From contig QYRS01000009.1 of assembly GCA_006503535.1 (NCBI GenBank), forward strand, positions 434,001 through 498,000: a stretch of DNA of 64,000 nucleotides, read 5' to 3'. This DNA comes from Arthrinium phaeospermum (Eukaryota > Ascomycota > Sordariomycetes > Amphisphaeriales > Apiosporaceae). The translations under genes and the position numbers were made by a program. Positions 23,587 to 35,059 of the stretch are shown in pieces (within the stretch, counting starts at the first letter, position 1; each line of letters starts with the position of its first letter). Under the pieces are notes generated by a model, which was not told where the DNA came from, did not search any database, and saw only the letters and a list, made by a program, of their open reading frames with translations.

Positions 23587-24661
23587 ATGGCTGCTTCAGA
23601 CCACGGCCTTGACGACCGGGTCAAAGCGTATCTCAAAGCTGAGGTAGATACGCAGTTCAACCGACTCTGTCACAGATTGCAAACAAACCCGTCGGTACAA
23701 GATGTCGAATCATGGAAGTCCGAGCGTGAGAGGTTACGCAGTAGGATGTATAACATGAGCACTAAGCTTGCCAATATCGCCCAAAAGATTGAGTCGAGAA
23801 TTCTTCCACACACTATTACGATGGAGTTTGAGTCGCGTCTCGATAGTCGGCTCCAAGGCGAGGACGACATCTCAGCGACCTGGGCCAAAGACTATTGGCG
23901 CCGCCGCCTAAGCGAAATCGATAGGGGGATTCAGGAACCACAGCTCAGACCAGAGAACAATCCTCACCCAGTGGTGACTCTCGAGACTAGACCTCCACAC
24001 AGTACCTACTCGGACGAAACCCGAGCTACCCCCAATGGTTTCATGAGTGATGCCGGCGATATCGTGTCTCAAGACTTTTTGATTAAGCCGAAAGTCAAAG
24101 CACGGGATAGCATGGCCTTAAGGCCAGCCGGCAACATGTCCTCGAATTTACCCATCACCATGGGAGATGTTGCCGGCGAGTGGATATTCCACTCGAGCGA
24201 CAATGCGCATTTGCAGGGTGAAGACGTCTATTACGTCGCTCGGTGCAAGTACAACGGGTGTTCCGACGCTGGCGATGACGGCCCACGAGTTTACAGTCAA
24301 TATGCTCTCCGACCAGGAAATCCAATACTAAATCACGTCATAAATCACCATCCGGGCGAGCCACGGTCCCTGAAACACGTCCTTTCATGGTGTTTGTTTG
24401 AAGGTATAACCAGCAACTGACCGTATGGTTAGATATGTGCTGATTGCCAACTTGGTTCTAGTTACCGACTGCGACAAGGACCGTCAGAGAGACCACAACC
24501 TGGTGGCAGAGCAGCAAGGTGAGATTCGTACCAATTGCCCGTCCTCTCATGCGCCAAAGGCTGACCAGCACCAAGCTCGCCGTCGAAGGGATTATTTTCG
24601 CGGTCAGCTTCAGCGCAAAAATCTGGAAAGGTGGAATCACAAGGCAAAACAGCATGCGTAG
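23587..24661 (+). CDS. family B protein B1 (C2H2-like finger, basic tail)
   Basis: Three exons, 23587-24403, 24462-24518 and 24576-24661; 319 aa. I do not recognise the family, but it has two paralogs here (B2, B3) with the same structure. The N-terminal half is a helical region beginning near LKAEVDTQFNRLCHRLQ. Then comes a linker with LIKPKVKA, the block ITMGDVAGEWIFHS, and a finger-like CKYNGC ... LNHVINHH (C-X4-C ... H-X3-H). The motif VLSWCLFEG ends exon 1 with a phase-1 intron. The 57-nt middle exon encodes VTDCDKDRQRDHNLVAEQQ. The last exon encodes a strongly basic tail starting ARRRRDYFRG, a likely nuclear or nucleic-acid contact. Paired head to head with A1. Confidence 0.78.
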
Positions 24662-25056
24662 GCAGCCAAATCTCGCTTGAAGTCAGTGGTGCAAATCAAC
24701 CAACGTTCGCTGGTAAAACGGTTGATCAGAAGAGCCTTGGTTGGTTAATCTCGTGATGCATTCTTGGTGTTGTGGTCCGTGCGGAGACTCTGTTTTCGAG
24801 GGTAACGCCGACGAAGCCGAGCTTGACTTTGGCCATCGTGGTGATCGGCGGCGATGCGGTGATAGATTGTGATCAATGGTAATCGAGGGTGTCCTGGTGA
24901 TGTGGTGATGCGATGTGGTGTTGAGCTCGAGGGGTGGAGCTCGACGGAGCTCAGGGGCTCCCGGTTATGACGGCTAGCTCGTCCATAACATACAATTATC
25001 GCACATAGGACACATTTATCGGTGCATTTTATCTTCGCAGGAATAGAAACGTTCAA
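24662..25056. other. intergenic between B1 and D1 ends
   Basis: Convergent 3' flanks. It contains more GGTTG words near 24690-24750 and a repeated GATG/GTGATG stretch near 24830-24920. No gene recognised. Confidence 0.4.
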
Positions 25057-25269
25057 TTACATCATCATCTTGGGACTTGAAGAGAACAGATCACGTCTGG
25101 TACCGTTGCTGTTTCCTTTCGACCTAGCTCTTTTGACGAAAACATAAACGCATGGCTTACTTTGATAACCACACTGTTTGCACTGAGAGCTTAGGTAGCC
25201 ACTGCAAGTGCAACCAGACAGTACCGCCCATCCGCAATTTTCTCGAATAGCCGCCAGATTTGACGCCAT
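25057..25269 (-). CDS. small Cys-rich ORF directly downstream of D1
   Basis: A 70-codon frame whose ATG begins 2 bp after the D1 stop codon. It encodes a compact Cys cluster, CTCSGYLSSQCKQCGYQ followed by another C, then a basic stretch (VKRARSKGN). It may be a real small protein, a 3' exon of a longer D1 isoform (I found no clear splice pair), or chance. D2 has no counterpart at the same place. Confidence 0.25.
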   Translation of the reverse strand: MASNLAAIRENCGWAVLSGCTCSGYLSSQCKQCGYQSKPCVYVFVKRARSKGNSNGTRRDLFSSSPKMMM

Positions 25270-25271
25270 GG

Positions 25272-27638
25272 CTAGTGGTGCTGAGCCTCGTGACCCCTGC
25301 CATCCACATCATGCGAAGGGACATACAGCGTGGCCATCGATCCGTGTTGGCATCCCTTCCTGCGTTTAGACTTGTGTGTCGCGGGATCTGACAGGCGGGA
25401 CTGGTGGCAACCGAGACAGATGACGAACGCGTAGCCACGGCATGACTGTGCCATACAGGCCCGGGCATACCTCAGTTCGCTCCCACAGAGACTGCACCAC
25501 ACCGGCAGAGCCTGCGGAGCGTCCCCTACGCGTACTTGAAGCAGCTTGGTCGGGGGGTCTGTCGTCAGCTTGATGACCCACTTCCTGTCGCCCGCGTGCT
25601 TCTTCCTCGCCTTCTGGCGTCCGTCAATCAACTCGGCGGAGAGAAGGAGCTCTAGCGGCCCTGTCGCACCCCCATCGTTGGCCAGGCCATGTGCCGGGCC
25701 GCCTATCAGGCTGAGCCGACAGCGGACCCTGCCCTGCGGTAGGTCCTTGGACTTGAGGGACCATCCAAGGTCGTACGTCGAAAACTGTCCGTACACCTCG
25801 CTCTCGCTCCCGATTTTTATAGGAGGCATTTTTTGCCCGCTGGAAGGCTCCCTCCGCTCGGCAACGCGTTTCCGATAGAGAGGATCGCAAACCAGGTAGA
25901 ACTCCAACTTGGATCGTAGCCGGGCATTGCTGTTGTCGACGTCGACCACCAAGGATGAGGAGTTGTGGTCGAAGTACAGGACCTCCGCGGCGTTGTCGCC
26001 TATCCATCGTTTCCTCGCGTCGCACATGACCTCCTGTAGCCCGATGGCCGAGTCTTGTAGAAGGCTCGCCGGGGCGGGAAGATGCATCATGCTCAGCGCG
26101 GCGCCCGAAGACACGGTAGACGGCCAGTGCTGATCGCGTCGAAGAAAGTCCCACTGGATCTGGATGCCTCGCTGTACTGCGACGGCCTTCATGTGTTCCA
26201 TCATGGCGTTGGTGGCCTGGTACAGTCCCTTGTTGACGTAGCTGCCGCCGGAGAAGATGACGGCAAAGTCGTGCCCCAGCCCCATGACTCTGTTGACCTC
26301 GGTCTCGATCAACAGGAGGCCTGGATCGAAGGCAGTCTTGTAGGCCTGCTCTATGACATGGCCATCTATCCCCACGCCGGCGTAGCCGTCGCTCTCTCCG
26401 ACGAACCGGCAGGGTAATGAGATGGACGAGATACCGTTGACGTAGTTGAAATGTTTCTTGCGTCGGTCGAAGTCCTTGGACATGGAAGCCAGTTCTCCCA
26501 TAGGAACGTTGCCGTCCCTGATGTGTTTTTCCAGCACCTTTCTCACGACAGTATCCACAATCTCGTTTACCGTATGGCTTCCGCCCTTGGAGCCGGTCGA
26601 TATGTCGTTGGGCATGTTGGCTTGACTGGAAACTATCTCCCCGGTGTCATCGACACAGACCCCGAGAGCTTGGAAATTCTGCATGGGTTAGAAATGGAAG
26701 CCGGAAACATCTCAGGATATGAGAGGCAAATAGGGTAGGCAACGGCAGGTCCATGGTGCCAAGGGATTGAGCAGTGATTGGAAATGACGTACCGTAGTGC
26801 TGCCGCCATTGTCTGCTACCAGCAGGTTCAGTGGTTCTTTGATATTCAAGCCTTCAAATACCCTCTGAAGCCGGGCTTTTCGCGGGTTGGCGCTTCTTAC
26901 ATCGTCACAGTCTTCGATGATGTACACTGCAGCCGCCTGGCCTTCACTAGCCGACTCGTACTGGAGGTGACCACCCCAGATCGGGCGCATGATGGCAAGG
27001 AGCTTCTGCACATAGCGCGTCTCATGCAAGCTGTCGTCGTCGTCGTCTTCGAGATAGTTGGGGTACGTCACCACGACCGACGTGACCTCGACGCCGCAAG
27101 CGACGGCATAGGCCATCGCGGCGCGATGGAGCTCCTCGAAGTGCGCCCGCAGGAGGTCCTGCATGGTCTCCACATTCAGCCAGCCGCTGGTGCTCACAAT
27201 GCGCAGCAAGGTCCTGCCGCCAGGCACGTTCGAAAGGACCCTGGCCTGCTGGTCGCTCGCGAGGAGCGTCACCATGGACTTGAGGGGGACGCGGTCGTCG
27301 CAATCCAGGGCCTCCCATCCCGTGACCCACCTGCACTCCTTTGCTTTCCAGCCTGCATGGGACACAAACTGGGTTTGAGCACTTCGGTCTGGGTCATGGG
27401 CTGTGGACTCATCCACAGGGACTGGTATCCTGTGTAGGCGAGGAAGGGTTTCTCCCTTTTCGATGTATGCCAGCGACATCTTGGAACTGCTGTGCCCCAG
27501 GTCAAGGCCGATGCACCTATAGGAGGAGCCGTGGCTGTCAGTTATGCCAACAGGGAGAAAGGAGATGAACATGGTGGAGACTCACACACAAGCGTCCGTG
27601 GACCCGCGACTATCACTGCTATTACCCGCGCATGCCAT
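25272..27638 (-). CDS. family D protein D1: HSPA12-like Hsp70 ATPase with ZZ-like finger
   Basis: Three exons, 27586-27638, 26793-27516 and 25272-26678; 727 aa. Actin/Hsp70-fold nucleotide motifs are all present: phosphate-1 CIGLDLGHSSSKMSLAY, connect-1 SASEGQAAAVYII, phosphate-2 LLVADNGGSTT, and adenosine DFAVIFSGGSYVNKGL. The SEGQAAA form and the lack of a classical peptide-binding domain point to the HSPA12-like branch. The C-terminus has a Cys cluster CSLCGSELRYARAC ... SC ... ICLGCHQ resembling a ZZ zinc finger. No signal peptide, so cytosol or nucleus. The phosphate-1 and phosphate-2 blocks both end or start at introns that D2 shares (phase 2 and phase 0). D1 is tandem with C1 (same strand, 0.7 kb). 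An ATP-driven remodeller or sensor role is inferred. Confidence 0.82.
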
Positions 27639-28370
27639 ATCAGGCTACGAATTTGAGATTGGAGGTTTTGTGGGAAAGGTCTGGAGAAATACCTATGCCG
27701 CGGCTTCGAAAGGTGGAAAGGATTGTATTCGGCAGATGTACAGAGCGTGAGAAGGAAGGGAATTGTACGCTGGACGAGTTTGTGGGGTGAAATGGGTACT
27801 TTGGGCGCTTCACTGACTATCATCCAATCCAATGAGTGGCAGCTTGAGCCCATCTTGTACCTATCAGTGTTTGGGCTACAAGGCTCCATGGCATAGGCTA
27901 GCTCAGACGGGAACTTGGTTATAACACCGAGCCGGAAGACCAGGAGCTATATTCCGGTAGCCGGTGGCAGGGTGGTATCGAGCCACCCCTGGCATTTCGT
28001 CGACACCTTAGGTACATGGCCCTCAGGCTATACCACCTACACGCTCTAGCCGGAAGTGGCAGTTAGAATGCTATATGTTCCAAGGCAACATGTACTGCTC
28101 CTTTCTCGTCCCCGGCAGAACAAATATTCAAGATAACCACCCTGTCACACTCTCGGAATTCTTGATATTGCTGCGGACAGGCTTCAGTGAAGTCCACTCG
28201 GATTTCATAGGGGGGTTGAATGGAAGCACAAGCGAAGCGACAAAGCGACAACTGATGCATATCGTTGGGCTAGCTATTGATACCAAAGCATCTCAATACT
28301 TTTACTTATTACACGCACACCCCCAACCTTCCATACACCAAATGCAAAGGTGTTATCCATGTACCGACGC
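27639..28370. other. spacer between D1 start and C1 end
   Basis: About 730 bp holding the D1 promoter and the C1 3' flank. No gene or repeat recognised. Confidence 0.45.
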
Positions 28371-30757
28371 TCAAGTCTCCTGACAATAGCTTTTCAGCTG
28401 TCGCAGTTGCGCATCTCGGAAGCTGCAGGGATCGCCCGTCATCATACACGCCGCACATGTGTAGCGGGAGTCCGGGTCGATAACAAAAACACACTCCCTC
28501 CTCATCCTTGCGCATGGAGCACACTGGTACATCAGATAGCCCGGCTTGTTCCTCGACCCAGCAGCCTTCAAGGCTTGATCATCCCTCTTGTCCGCGTCCT
28601 TGAGCCGTTCGTAGACGTCCCAGCGGTCGCCGTCGTGCTGGAGGCCTCGGATACGACAGGCGGCCCTCGTCTGTTCCACCTTCCACTTGATGTTGTAAAG
28701 TCGCCCATAAGGGAAGGAGTTTGCCGCGTCCGAGGCGTTGATGTGCGAGACACCGTGCTGATGCGAGCACTTCAGCTTCAGGTCTGTACAGTAGGAACAT
28801 GATGGACGGCTTGTATCACACTCGAACCCGCGGGCTTTGCACTGCCGAGTTGTCAGCTGAATTGCAGATATCACCGAAGATGGTCATTACCTCTATGCAA
28901 CGCACATCTGCGTTCTGCGGCTCCATGTAGCTTGGCAGCCCCGTCGACGGAGGACTCTTGCGTTTTCGACCCGGCCCGTTGCGTCCAGTGCTATCGTCGA
29001 CGACTGCAAGGACGTCAGCATCACAATCAATCAGCCCCGTCGATCAAACTCACCTCGAAAGACAAAGTGCTCGATCACTTGGTTGATGTCCATGTTGAGA
29101 CCATGGATCTGAAAATGTCTTTCCGCCAATCTGTGGCTGAAAGGATAATCGTTGCAAACCCAGTCGCAATCGGGGTAGGTGCATATCAGTATGTACTTCT
29201 CGACACCGCCGTTGGGAAACTGGAAGACGTAGAGGTCCTCGGTGGCCACTGAGCTGGCAGGTACCGTCTTGGTGACCAGGCCGACATCAAGGGGCTGCCG
29301 GGCTTTGCTGCGTGTGTGCTGCTGACCCAGGCCCCTCCAGTCCATGACTACCTTGGAGTACCATAGCTTGGTGGTAAGATTAAACGTCGCGATGGAGAGC
29401 TCGGTCGCAAAGTCAATTTGTACTATATTGATGGGGTTGAGTTTAGTATGACAGCGACACAGTAGACGCAATTCGTAGATATGTGAGGGAAAAGGGCATA
29501 GAGCTCACCCTCTCTGCCATGTATCGTCATCAGATCTGAAAGGGTTGAAAATTCTTCCCCGTGTGCGTCCGAGAAATGTTGGATCGCATAGTCTCCTTGA
29601 GTCGGATCCAGATGGAAGTGTCTCGGAATGAGGTCGTGCGTTGCACCAGGCCCATCATGGGGCAATGCCAAACATACTGTCTTCGGGCAGGGGCAGTCGA
29701 TGCAGAACGTACCAGACCGGGTTCTGCAGATCCACTTCTTCCATTGCATGGCCTGGGGAATCGTGACGGAACGGGCGCGAGCGAGGGTGGGGTCGAATTC
29801 TATATCGACCATGTGCGCATAGTCCAGCAGTTGGCGGTGCTCTTGTGTGGTCGGCACGGGCAGCTCTCCCCCCTTGAGAGGTGCTGTTCGGCGAAGGAGG
29901 TAGTTGAGACGTGTATATGTAATGTGCTCCACTGCCCCTTGCCGGGCCATGTAATCAACAACCTTCATCAGACTCGCCGTGTTATTTCCATCGACCTCGC
30001 ATGTTATGTGACCAGGACTACCTTTCGGCACCTCATGGATCGAATCCGCCATGGGTTCTTGGACAGACTCGCGTGGTTTGCGAGGCAAGTCGAGTGCGTC
30101 ATCGAGAGAATGATTACTCCATGGCCGGGTGGAAGACACGGCACCACCACCACAGGGAACGGTCTGAGCTGGGTTGTCATGGTTATTGTGGCCTGGTGAG
30201 TGGTCCCCGATGCCAACAAAGTGGAAGTATTCCGATCCATGGCCGGTCTCGTAAGTAAATCTGCACTTGCCGATATCTGAAATGACACGATCCCGTCGCT
30301 TCAGGCGTTGCATCAGTTCACTCCGTCTGGCCAAAAGTCCCCGGTCCTGGGCATCGGCCGCGGCCTTATCGACCTTGTCTCGCCACATCTGATACCAGGG
30401 GTAATACATATCCCAACTCTCGATCAGTTTATTACGGAAGGGCTTCAAGACATAGTGACGATAGGCCTTGAGGTCACTGGCTTCGTCGATCAGGGTCTGC
30501 TCGATCTCGTCGAGGGATGCGCCCGGCTCGATGTCGCTGAATCGGGGCGCCGGTGCTCTGGGTAGCTGGAAGTGGTCTTCTGGAAGCGGCATGCTGTGGT
30601 CGTTCAGGTAGTACGACAGCCACGTGCCCAGGTCTCGTCGGTTCTGGGCTGGGCCATCGCTCATCTGTCGGACCATGCTGGCCAAGATGAAACCGAGCTG
30701 GCGGTCCATGTCCCTGGAGTAGGCCGAACGTCCGGTGCCGGAGCTGTTGTGGGACAT
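28371..30757 (-). CDS. family C protein C1: two fingers, SAP-like motif and two Zn2Cys6 clusters
   Basis: Four exons, 29509-30757, 29054-29422, 28891-29003 and 28371-28841; 733 aa. The N-terminal domain contains the hallmark SWDMYYPWYQMWRDKV shared with C2. Finger 1: CIDCPC ... RHFHLD ... HFSDAHG, ending HGREG at a phase-1 intron. Finger 2: CTYPDC ... ERHFQIHG, ending FRG at a phase-1 intron. A basic stretch GRKRKSPP follows. The first Zn2Cys6 cluster fits CX2CX6CX6CX2CX6C exactly (CIECKARGFEC ... SCSYC ... KC), with an intron between its first two Cys. Then comes a SAP-like helix pair (TRAACRIRGLQHDGDRWDV) and a second cluster CX2CX6CX11CX2CX6C (CAPCARMRREC ... CAACMMTGDPC). DNA binding is very likely. 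The whole protein matches no family I know. Confidence 0.82.
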
Positions 30758-31514
30758 GGTATGTAGCAAAGGGTTGGAGGAGACTGTAAGGTGAATGTGC
30801 CGGTGCAGCTGATCAAATTTCAGATGGGACTAGATTATTGCAGTCACAGAAGGTGCTGGACCGATGCCATCCATATCCTTTTGCTACGTGGGCGATTCGC
30901 TCGCGTATATTTATGGCCAAATCTGCGTGCACTGTTTGCTGAATCAAGCACGACATATATGTACACACCCCGACGATTGCAAGTAACTGTTTCACAACCC
31001 AGAGAAGGCCCCAAAAGCGCCGCTTGGGGGCGTCCGTTGGCGCTCCAGCCGAGTCGTCATCTGTTGAACGCCAATCCTGGTCCTGGCTTTTCAGCGCGGG
31101 GACAAATGCTGTACAGTGCGACTGCCTAATAAGTCGGTATTTTGAGTGATCAGCAGGGTAGCCTGGTAGTTCTAGGGGTGTGTGCGTGTGGAGACTTCTG
31201 GCGAGTGAAGTTGGTCATTGACCAATCAGGTGTAATAGGGATGATCCAGTTGGCCGCACAATGGTTCAGACCAAATCAGCTGGAGATCCAACTACAAGTT
31301 TATCAATTCCAGTGTCTTGATCCAGATCACTTGAGATTATAGACTCGAAAAACATATCTTCGATGTTGATTTAATACGGAGAGCCGATGAGTTCATCAGG
31401 CTATGCGGACCATGATGAACTTCTTGCAAGACAATGGCGCAGGGCTCACAAAGCCCATGGTAGAAGGCATATATAAGTAGGTAGACAAGGTATTGATTGA
31501 TTCGAGTTTGGACG
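30758..31514. other. intergenic between C1 start and F end
   Basis: C1 promoter side and F 3' flank, 757 bp. No gene recognised. Confidence 0.45.
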
Positions 31515-32459
31515 CTATGGAAACAGCTGGAGGTCCTCTGCCCGAGCCCGGCCAACGGGTAAATGTCTCAGCGACTCAAGCAGGCGACCGCAGTTCTCAC
31601 GATGTTCCTGGCTTACTCTGAGCAGCCGATCCTCCAAAATGTCAATGATGTTCTTGCCACCAGTTCCATCCGAGTCCACCGGCTCCTTGTCATGAGCCCG
31701 CTGGCGACTCCAAGGTATGGTAGCATTGTGTGCGGACGCGACCCTGATGAGCGCGTCATCGACCTATTGGTTATCAAACTGATATGCCTTGAGGAATGCC
31801 ACCAATGCTTGCTTCAAAGCAGACGAGATAGAAGAAATGACGTAGTTGTTTTCACGTTCGAGGCTCAAACGCAGGAACACGACAACCCGGTGCTCCAGCG
31901 GGGCCGCCAGGACACTGAACACCTTCTGCTTGAACTCGGCGGGGGCCCAGGCGGGCATCGGTCGCAGTTTCTCCAGGCTGTGGGTCAGCTCGGTGAAACC
32001 GAACGGGTCGATCAGGCACCGGTGCACGTTCTCCAGCATCCAGAACCCGGCGCCGTCGTCTTCTCTGAGCGCCAGAATGTTCCGTGGTGTGGCAATGTTG
32101 GTGAAAGTGTGCTCCAGGGGGCTGATTGCCGAGCGCAGCAGCTGCACAACTGCTTCTGGAAGAGGGGTTTCGCCTCGGACAGAGTATGGACTCAGAAAAG
32201 CCACCTGGGTCTTCTCCTTGGCAAGGCTGGCCACCAGGAGTGTCCAGGACCGTGTGTGGCGATACGGGATGACTGCATAACAATGGCATGACTTTATGTT
32301 GACAACGCCGGACCCGCCTGCAGCTTTGATCTGGCCAAAGGTCTGACTTGTCCCCACAAACACGTCTTCTCGGAATGAGAAATCCGCTAGCAGGGTAAGG
32401 TATTCGTCGATCTTGGTGTTGTCAAGCGTTTGAGTGGAAGTTGTGAGATCGGTAGTCAT
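31515..32459 (-). CDS. gene F, unknown; faint Ulp1-fold resemblance
   Basis: The first frame runs from the ATG of MTTDLTTSTQ (32459) to a TAG at 31764-31766. Directly after this TAG a second coding-like frame of 82 codons (31515-31763, with IIDILEDRLLRVSQEHREN) stays open, and CAATAG is a good acceptor, so the gene probably splices across, with the donor somewhere in 31770-31860. The core reads CYAVIPYRHTRSWTLLVASL ... DDGAGFWMLENVHRCL. This resembles the order of blocks in Ulp1/C48 SUMO proteases, but the catalytic His, Asp and Cys are not at the expected places, so it would be an inactive relative. Single copy in this window, minus strand, between C1 and A2. The family call is tentative. 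Confidence 0.5.
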
Positions 32460-33223
32460 TTCTGGACAGTGTAACGGAAAGTCAAGATCGATATATCGAT
32501 ATGGGTAGGCATCGAGAGGCAAAGACCGTGTTGAAGCGCGATGATTGAGACGTGTTGGAAGAAAGGGGGCTCTTTTTACAATAAGATTCAAACCTACGTG
32601 AAGTAGGGATATATCCAACAACGAGGAATCCCCTCCTCTCAGTTCCGGGGATCAATCATCTGGAACTTATCCACCCGATCAACCACACGATCAATTTCTT
32701 GTCGCCAAGTAAGGCAACTGCGAAGCAGGCATTGATACGTAGGAATTGCCAGTGCATCAGGGGTGAAGTACCAACCGTGAATTGGTACCTGTCAACATGT
32801 ACCAATACGGCTGCAGCGCAACAACTGGGTAAAGTATGAGCTCTTCCAGGGGTATCATTTCAGCCAGTAAGGATGCGGCTTACCGAAAGCCATGCCGCAG
32901 CTTCGACAGGCAAGAGGACAGAAGCGACAAGGGTGAGATCTCGAATACGACGAGGCAGGGGATTGGGTCAACGCAGATAAGCTGCCGTTGGGATGTGGCT
33001 AGGATGAATTCAAGTCAAAACGAACTACGAGGGGACGAGGTGCCCACTGTCCCATGGGGCCGATTGGAACTGCATGTACACACCTACTATACGGAGGAAT
33101 GGTTGATGGGGGAGGATACACACACACAACTTTGAAGACATGAGCAATCGCCGATCACATTTAATAGCTGGTCGTCAACGAACAAATTATGTCTATTATC
33201 TGCAACCGTCCAGCAGCAATAGC
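32460..33223. other. intergenic, no gene seen
   Basis: About 760 bp. A short direct repetition of a GTACCAA-containing segment near 32766-32806 is visible. An open frame of 99 codons at 32836-33135 (plus) has no recognisable feature. Confidence 0.4.
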
Positions 33224-34145
33224 TTAGTACTTGGTTCTTGTATCCGAAGTTTCCCCTATGATCCTAAATCTCTCCGCCATGTAGGTCTTTAATCCGTATC
33301 CTTGTTTCCTCTCTGAGCCCGCCACGCCGTGGGCTGGCTCGTCTCGCGATGACAGGTTTCTCTCCGGAGGTACTGTCCCACAGGCCCTCTTGAGCTGCTT
33401 GGTAGCATCTGTTAGTTCCAGACATCTGGCAACGATGATATTTGGGCACTTGAGGGTAATTACCTCTAACGGTGGCGAACAGAACTCAGATCGCACGTTG
33501 GTGAGTTCTCTTTGACGGTCTCTTGCTTCCGCAGACTGTTCTTGGAACTCAGCTGCTGCATCTTGCATCGACGGTCGAGGTGCCATGGAGGACACAGGGG
33601 ACGGGTCAGCTGAAGTCGAGGAGCAGCGACCATTGTGGATTTGGGGAAACAACTGTCGGCCAGCTGGAACTGACAACTTCCCGTGTTCATGGCCTAGGAA
33701 ACGTATCAGGGGGACATGAGTCAAGGTTGGGCAGAATGTGAGGTAGTGTACCGGGGGGGACGACAGGTGCATCGGGGTTGGGACTAGCCAGGAGCCGATT
33801 GATGAGACTGTGCATTTTGAGCACCTCTTTCCAAGCGGGATGGCCTTGGTGATGTTTTAGTGCGGTGACATTCCATAATGCTGTATGGACGTCAAGGGAA
33901 ACAGGGCGGGCGCCTCTGGGAAGGGACTGCATTTCGGCCTTCGCATTATTTCGCAGTGTGTCCCATAGTGAAAAGAGTCTTTCGATGTTTTCGAAGTGAG
34001 TATTGAGGATCTGTAGATATGAGTGAATGACACGGAATCTGGCCTCAATCTCCCGTTCTATGGGGCTGACAGCGTCGTCAAACTCTACCAAGATATCGTT
34101 CTCTTGACCTTTTAGAGACCGGTCTTCGGTGGCCTGGTGAGTCAT
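33224..34145 (-). CDS. family A protein A2
   Basis: Exon 1 is 33752-34145, then a 58-bp intron with CTGATAC and CCTAG, then exon 2 from 33693. Blocks aligned with A1 are ENDILVEFDDAVSPIE, HFENIERLFSLWDTLRNNAK and LKHHQGHPAWKEVLKMHSLI. Further on, EFQEQSAEARDRQREL corresponds to a similar Arg/Glu-rich stretch of A1. In A1 the last intron follows this stretch, and A2 has a possible GTAATT donor at the same place (about 33463), so the C-terminus after that point is uncertain. Without splicing there the frame runs to 33224 (287 aa). Head to head with B2 (914 bp between starts). Function unknown. Confidence 0.7.
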
Positions 34146-35059
34146 GATACAGGCTGTCTGTTACCAAGAGAGAAATAAATTGTGATCGAAACTGAACGAA
34201 GTTTGATGCTCAGCTAAAAGAGAGGAAAAAGACATTGGGTAAGGCTGCATGAATTCCTGGGCTGAGAAGGTGATTCTCCCTGGGCCACCCCCACGCTTAG
34301 GGGCATGAATGCATTGTCGATTTGCCAAGAAATCGTCTCGCGGTGGCTCGGTTCTTTACGAGGCGAGAGTGAGATCCAACCTACAAACCCATCCTACCAC
34401 ATGAAATCAATGGATGCACATCTCTGTTACACCGCATGTCTTGACTTAAGTATGCAGCTTCACTGATCGATTGATCAACAGTAACCTCCCAACTCACCTC
34501 ATGGACTCAGTTGGTAAGCAGGGGAGGGGCCATCAGTCAGCGACAACCCTGCAGGGTTCATATGTACTGCCACTATAGCAGCAAGTCCATTGATACTAGT
34601 CCCAAACAGTCAAGCCATGCAGGGTGTAGTATTCGAGACTGGATGCTTTGGGTTGAAAAGGTTCCACAATGCACACAATGCGACAGCTAGTCTTGGCTCT
34701 GCACGTATGTGGTACTAGGGGATACAGGGTGTCTTACATAGATCCTAATTAGATGTATGCATCGAAGGGTCAATCCACAGATCGGTAGGCAACGCCGATT
34801 CTCAATCCGAGAGTTACCGTCATTGTTTGATGTAAGAGAATTCCATCCTTCCCTAAGGTCAAACACAAATGCATTTGTCTTTCTGCTGGGGCAGAAGCCA
34901 GTCCACTTTGCCAGAGTCAAGCACTCTGAAATACACACAGAACACAACCAACTTTTCCTGATGCCCAGTTGTTATTTTCCCCATCGACAGCCCTTACATC
35001 CCTTCTTTTTTAGTGAAATACACTGGCATCTCATTTCTCATCATACACCATCTTGGGAT
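34146..35059. promoter_or_regulatory. divergent A2-B2 promoter region
   Basis: 914 bp between divergent starts, positionally equivalent to 22765-23586, but without its poly-C tract and GGTTGA array. Contains a small palindromic stretch (TGATCGATTGATCA) near 34464. Confidence 0.45.

Noticed and set aside
33264..33449. Separate 61-codon minus-strand gene
   Set aside because: More likely an alternative 3' frame of A2; no start context or independent features.
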